From the NCBI GenBank assembly GCA_009930355.1, contig RZYK01000037.1, positions 1 through 13,211 of the forward strand: a stretch of DNA of 13,211 nt, read 5' to 3'. Position numbers and translations under genes: made by a program. The stretch is from Campylobacterota bacterium. Lineage in GTDB: Bacteria; Campylobacterota; Campylobacteria; Campylobacterales; Sulfurospirillaceae. Below, one piece after another: positions 13,044 through 13,211 of the stretch. The number at the start of each line of letters is the position of its first letter. The stretch's first letter is position 1. Under the pieces are notes generated by a model that was not told the origin of the DNA, did not search any database, and worked only from the letters and a program-made list of their open reading frames with translations.

Positions 13044-13211
13044 ATGTGTGCGATTGTTGGTGTATTTGATGTAAAACATGCTTCTAAGATAGCTTATTAT
13101 GCCCTTTTTGCTATGCAACACCGTGGGCAAGAGGCAACAGGAATTAGTGCAAGTAATGGTAAAAAGATTCGTACGATTAAAGATAATGGCTTAGTGACAG
13201 AAGTATTTAAT
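13044..13211 (+). CDS. purF: Amidophosphoribosyltransferase, N-terminal part
   Basis: Partial: 56 codons to the window end. The product starts MCAIVGVFDVKHAS, so Cys2 becomes the N-terminal nucleophile of the class II glutamine amidotransferase domain. YYALFAMQHRGQEATGI (about 19-35) carries the conserved Arg-Gly-Gln-Glu of PurF. The enzyme makes 5-phosphoribosylamine from PRPP and glutamine, the first step of purine synthesis. AAGGTGAT lies before the ATG. Ribosome binding site and position indicate co-expression with dapB. Other class II amidotransferases (GlmS, AsnB) do not share the MQHRGQEATGI sequence. Confidence 0.95.
   Translation, partial: MCAIVGVFDVKHASKIAYYALFAMQHRGQEATGISASNGKKIRTIKDNGLVTEVFN

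Overview
The window is a low-GC stretch of chromosome from a Campylobacterota (epsilonproteobacterial) species, most likely Sulfurospirillum or a close relative. The genus is inferred from protein style and gene order, not from a search. The run rsmE, rpmE, rsmI, rlmB-like, HTH membrane protein, periplasmic protein, aminotransferase, hom, yraN, trxA, trxB follows the order I remember around Cj0146c-Cj0156c of Campylobacter jejuni. The dapB-purF pair likewise resembles Cj0197c-Cj0196c. There is no prophage, insertion sequence, CRISPR array, tRNA or rRNA, and no gene-free stretch longer than 300 bases. The largest gap is the 178-base divergent spacer at 881-1058.

Layout. (1) 1-880, minus strand: a PAS redox/energy sensor overlaps the 5' end of a membrane-hairpin chemoreceptor that runs off the window, together a CetA/CetB/CetC-like energy-taxis pair. 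(2) 1059-3163: moaA (plus) and a divergent moeA (minus), both for molybdenum cofactor synthesis, are convergent and overlap by 19 bases at their 3' ends. (3) 3244-6228, plus: a small four-helix membrane protein, then a ribosome-maturation group: rsmE (16S m3U1498), rpmE (L31, own strong promoter and a leader hairpin), rsmI (16S Cm1402, TTG start) and an rlmB-like 2'-O-methyltransferase. (4) 6221-7947: two tightly coupled genes of unknown function, a RodZ-like HTH/single-TM protein and a secreted protein. (5) 7959-10775: an AlaC-like aminotransferase, hom and yraN, closely packed. (6) 10861-12241: thioredoxin and thioredoxin reductase, each with its own promoter region and separated by a strong hairpin. 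(7) 12258-13211: dapB and the start of purF.

Most genes are core housekeeping. The most unusual signal cuts across genes. The octamer TACATGTA occurs eight times in 13.2 kb, where base composition predicts well under one. Six copies extend to the decamer TTACATGTAA, and six copies continue on one strand as AAAG. Copies lie in four different genes, in two reading frames and on both strands, and one is intergenic. This points to selection on DNA rather than protein: a dispersed chromosomal motif, possibly an uptake, repair or nucleoid-organisation signal. Secondary points are the candidate L31 leader, the degenerate MoeA active site, the altered flavin-site residue in the PAS protein, and the overlapping -10 elements of moeA and its divergent neighbour.
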